In this document: positions 62,277-64,000 of the stretch, piece by piece | Layout of the letters: every line of letters begins with the position of its first letter | Position numbering within the stretch: position 1 is the stretch's first letter | Source of the DNA: Clostridium drakei | Lineage (GTDB): Bacteria > Bacillota > Clostridia > Clostridiales > Clostridiaceae | DNA length: 64,000 bases | Assembly: GCF_000633595.2 (NCBI RefSeq) | Contig: NZ_JIBU02000031.1 | Span: forward strand, 44,900 to 108,899 | Direction: 5' to 3' | Position numbers and translations under genes: made by a program | Notes under the pieces: model-generated | What the model was told of the DNA's origin: nothing | What the model saw: the letters and a program-made list of their open reading frames with translations, nothing else | Databases searched by the model: none

Positions 62277-62306
62277 TCTCAAAATGCACATATATGCATT
62301 TTGAGA
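62277..62306 (+). terminator. terminator of the DtxR-family gene
   Basis: TCTCAAAATGCA (62277-62288) and TGCATTTTGAGA (62295-62306) form a perfect 12-bp stem with a 6-nt loop. Confidence 0.75.
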
Positions 62307-62471
62307 CATTTCCTTAATTGGCTGCGCCCTTTAGATATCTGCATAATGTAATTACACTTGAGTTTGCTTTGTTGATGAACAAAAAACTGCAAAAAACCAA
62401 ATAACATTTACAATCATTATATTAACTTTCCTTCTTTAATTCATATCCATTTTGTTCCACAAGTAAACAAA

Positions 62472-62499
62472 TTGTCAATTTTATTATATTATTTATGAT
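62472..62499 (+). promoter_or_regulatory. promoter of the BceRS-like two-component system
   Basis: TTGTCA (62472-62477), 16 bp, TATGAT (62494-62499), about 43 bp before the response regulator start. Confidence 0.5.
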
Positions 62500-62541
62500 A
62501 CAATAAAAAGATAAATGACATTGCTTTAAGAGGTGTATCAA

Positions 62542-63231
62542 ATGTACAATATAATGATAATTGAAGACGATAAAAAATTAGACAATCTTGTAAGAAATCA
62601 TCTTGAAAAATACGGATATAAAACTTACTCTGTAGACGACTTTTCCAATATAAAAAATGAGTTTATAAAAAATAATCCTCATCTTGTTCTCATGGACATT
62701 AACTTACCCTTATATGATGGCTTCTACTGGTGCAGAGATATAAGAACAATATCTAATGTTCCTATAATATTTCTTTCGGCTAGAAATTCTGATATGGATC
62801 AAGTTATGGCCATTGAAAATGGAGGGGATGATTATATAAGCAAGCCTTTTTCCTATGATGTACTCATTGCAAAGATAAAAGGAGTTATAAGAAGAGTTTA
62901 TGGAAGTTACTCAGAAAATATCAGTAGTGAAGTATTTGAATCAAATGGACTTTTTTTATATTTAAATCAAAATGTAGTAGAATATAAAAGTAAAAAAGTA
63001 GAGCTTAGTAAAAAGGAATTCCAACTTCTATATTCCCTTCTTAAAAATGGAAATAAAATTGTTTCCAGAGAAAGCTTACTTGAGATTTTATGGAATGATG
63101 TAGATTTTGTTGATGACAATACCCTATCTGTTAACATGACTCGTGTAAGAAAAAGACTTGAGGAAATTGGAATTACCAATGTAATTGAAACCAAACGTGG
63201 ACAAGGTTATAAAATAGTACCAAATTGGTAA
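62542..63231 (+). CDS. OmpR-family response regulator (BceR/YxdJ-like)
   Basis: 229 aa from the ATG at 62542, with AAGAGGTG upstream; an in-frame GTG nine bases earlier overlaps that site. The receiver domain shows the acidic EDD pair, the phosphorylation site in LMDINLPLYDG and SKPFSYD; the DNA-binding wing ends ETKRGQGYKI. It is followed by a kinase with an intramembrane-sensing layout, so the pair should control a bacitracin/peptide-type ABC transporter located outside the window. Confidence 0.85.
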   Translation: MYNIMIIEDDKKLDNLVRNHLEKYGYKTYSVDDFSNIKNEFIKNNPHLVLMDINLPLYDGFYWCRDIRTISNVPIIFLSARNSDMDQVMAIENGGDDYISKPFSYDVLIAKIKGVIRRVYGSYSENISSEVFESNGLFLYLNQNVVEYKSKKVELSKKEFQLLYSLLKNGNKIVSRESLLEILWNDVDFVDDNTLSVNMTRVRKRLEEIGITNVIETKRGQGYKIVPNW

Positions 63232-63250
63232 AACAAAGCAGGTGAAATAA

Positions 63251-64000
63251 ATGAATTTTAAAGACTTTCTTAAGGATAAAATACCTTTTGCAGTGATTTA
63301 TTTTTTAGCCACTGCTGCAGTTATACTTGTAATGTATCTTACTTTAATTATAAACAAAATTGAACTTATGAATAATAACATACTTTATGCCTGGTTAATT
63401 TCAATAATCTTTTTCATATTATTTTTGATATATGATTACTTAAAAAATAGAGATTTTTATAATCAACTTAACATAATGTTAAATTCAAAGGAAGACTTAG
63501 ATAACATACTTAATATAGGAAGTTGCAGCACTAATGAGCAGGAAATGTTTAAAAAACTTCTGCTTAAAACTTATAAAATATGTAGTGAAAGAACTATAAA
63601 ATATGAAGAAACACACAAGGAATACATAAATTTTATAAATAAGTGGGTACATCAAATGAAAACTCCTGTATCTGTTATGAACCTCATACTTCAAGATGAA
63701 ATAAATGAAGATAATAGAGCTGTATTTGACAGTATATTAGAAGAAAATGAAAAGTTATCTCATGGTCTTGATATGATGCTTTGTAATGCAAGAATTAATG
63801 AATTTAATCTGGATTTTAATGTAGAAAGCTTAAACATTATATCCATTGTTAGAAATGTTTTAAATGACAATAAAAAATCTCTCATAAGGAACCATGTATT
63901 TCCTAAAATCACAGCTGATACAGCTACAACAGTAGAAACAGATAAAAAAGAGGCCTTTGGGCCTCGTTGTTGCTGTCGCTCTCTAAAAATAAGGCGGCAG
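63251..64000 (+). CDS. BceS-like sensor histidine kinase (partial, sequence breaks near its end)
   Basis: About 230 codons of a BceS/YxdK-type kinase. Two transmembrane helices (residues about 13-33 and 43-62) leave almost no outside loop, as in intramembrane-sensing kinases. The phospho-acceptor segment is NKWVHQMKTPVSVMN. After VETDKK (around residue 233) the sequence no longer resembles a kinase and turns into Arg/Cys-rich, GC-richer code that stays open to the window edge. The C-terminal ATP-binding domain is therefore missing or displaced. Confidence 0.75.
   Translation, partial: MNFKDFLKDKIPFAVIYFLATAAVILVMYLTLIINKIELMNNNILYAWLISIIFFILFLIYDYLKNRDFYNQLNIMLNSKEDLDNILNIGSCSTNEQEMFKKLLLKTYKICSERTIKYEETHKEYINFINKWVHQMKTPVSVMNLILQDEINEDNRAVFDSILEENEKLSHGLDMMLCNARINEFNLDFNVESLNIISIVRNVLNDNKKSLIRNHVFPKITADTATTVETDKKEAFGPRCCCRSLKIRRQ
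63948..64000. other. compositional break inside the kinase gene
   Basis: The last 50 or so bases are about 55% G+C, against well below 35% on the left. They begin with a GAGGCC-TTTG-GGCCTC hairpin. This may be the end of an inserted element, the edge of a recombined segment, or an assembly junction. Confidence 0.5.

Overview
The window reads as chromosomal DNA from a spore-forming Clostridium-type Firmicute. It is strongly AT-rich, uses consensus Firmicute ribosome binding sites, and carries an alpha/beta-type small acid-soluble spore protein, a second probable spore protein, cell-wall-binding repeat 2 and internalin-like surface proteins, and many chemotaxis receptors. I saw no rRNA, tRNA, CRISPR array, prophage or intact transposase. 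The species cannot be fixed from sequence alone.

Layout. 0-7 kb: the end of a MacAB-like efflux operon, then a divergent lantibiotic-type ABC transporter (ATPase plus two permeases) with its own two-component system, resembling cprABC-RK. 7-16 kb: an orphan XdhC-like protein, a triple-block leucine-rich-repeat surface protein, a 614-bp gap holding three adjacent DnaA-box 9-mers, a poly-HAMP chemotaxis receptor, a spore SASP gene, a MerR regulator with a visible operator, and small lipoprotein and hypothetical genes. 16-21 kb: a Met/His/Tyr-rich repeat protein, a two-gene TIR-domain plus small membrane protein module (candidate anti-phage system), a DUF2238 membrane protein, a manganese catalase broken by an internal deletion and a lost start codon, and an esterase.

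21.9-39.1 kb: about 18 consecutive minus-strand genes that look like a polyimmunity locus. It contains SUKH (SMI1/KNR4), SUFU, DUF1963/YwqG, two DUF2262 proteins, DUF4303, ankyrin, DUF4132/HEAT, an endonuclease V-like protein, a stand-alone AAA ATPase, a hydrolase, an acetyltransferase and several orphan acidic proteins, with no toxin gene in the window. A decayed SUKH fragment and a 158-bp two-hairpin element resembling an IS200/IS605-derived MITE lie inside it.

39.4-62.3 kb: a metal-homeostasis region. Four Fur-box palindromes precede a methyltransferase, a DUF6110 protein with a P1B-type ATPase that has an unusual SCA motif, a chemotaxis-type signalling protein and an AraC regulator. A CsoR repressor with paired operators controls a CPC-type metal ATPase. 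Five copies of a second dyad, GTTAG-N6-CTAAC, sit at or near promoters of a methyltransferase, a giant CWB2/GLUG surface protein, a paired exporter-type ABC transporter and its AraC regulator; a DtxR-family repressor with iron-type ligands lies nearby. The region also holds a rifampin-phosphotransferase-like protein with a TetR regulator. The window ends in a BceRS-like two-component system whose kinase sequence breaks abruptly into GC-richer sequence about 50 bp before the end.
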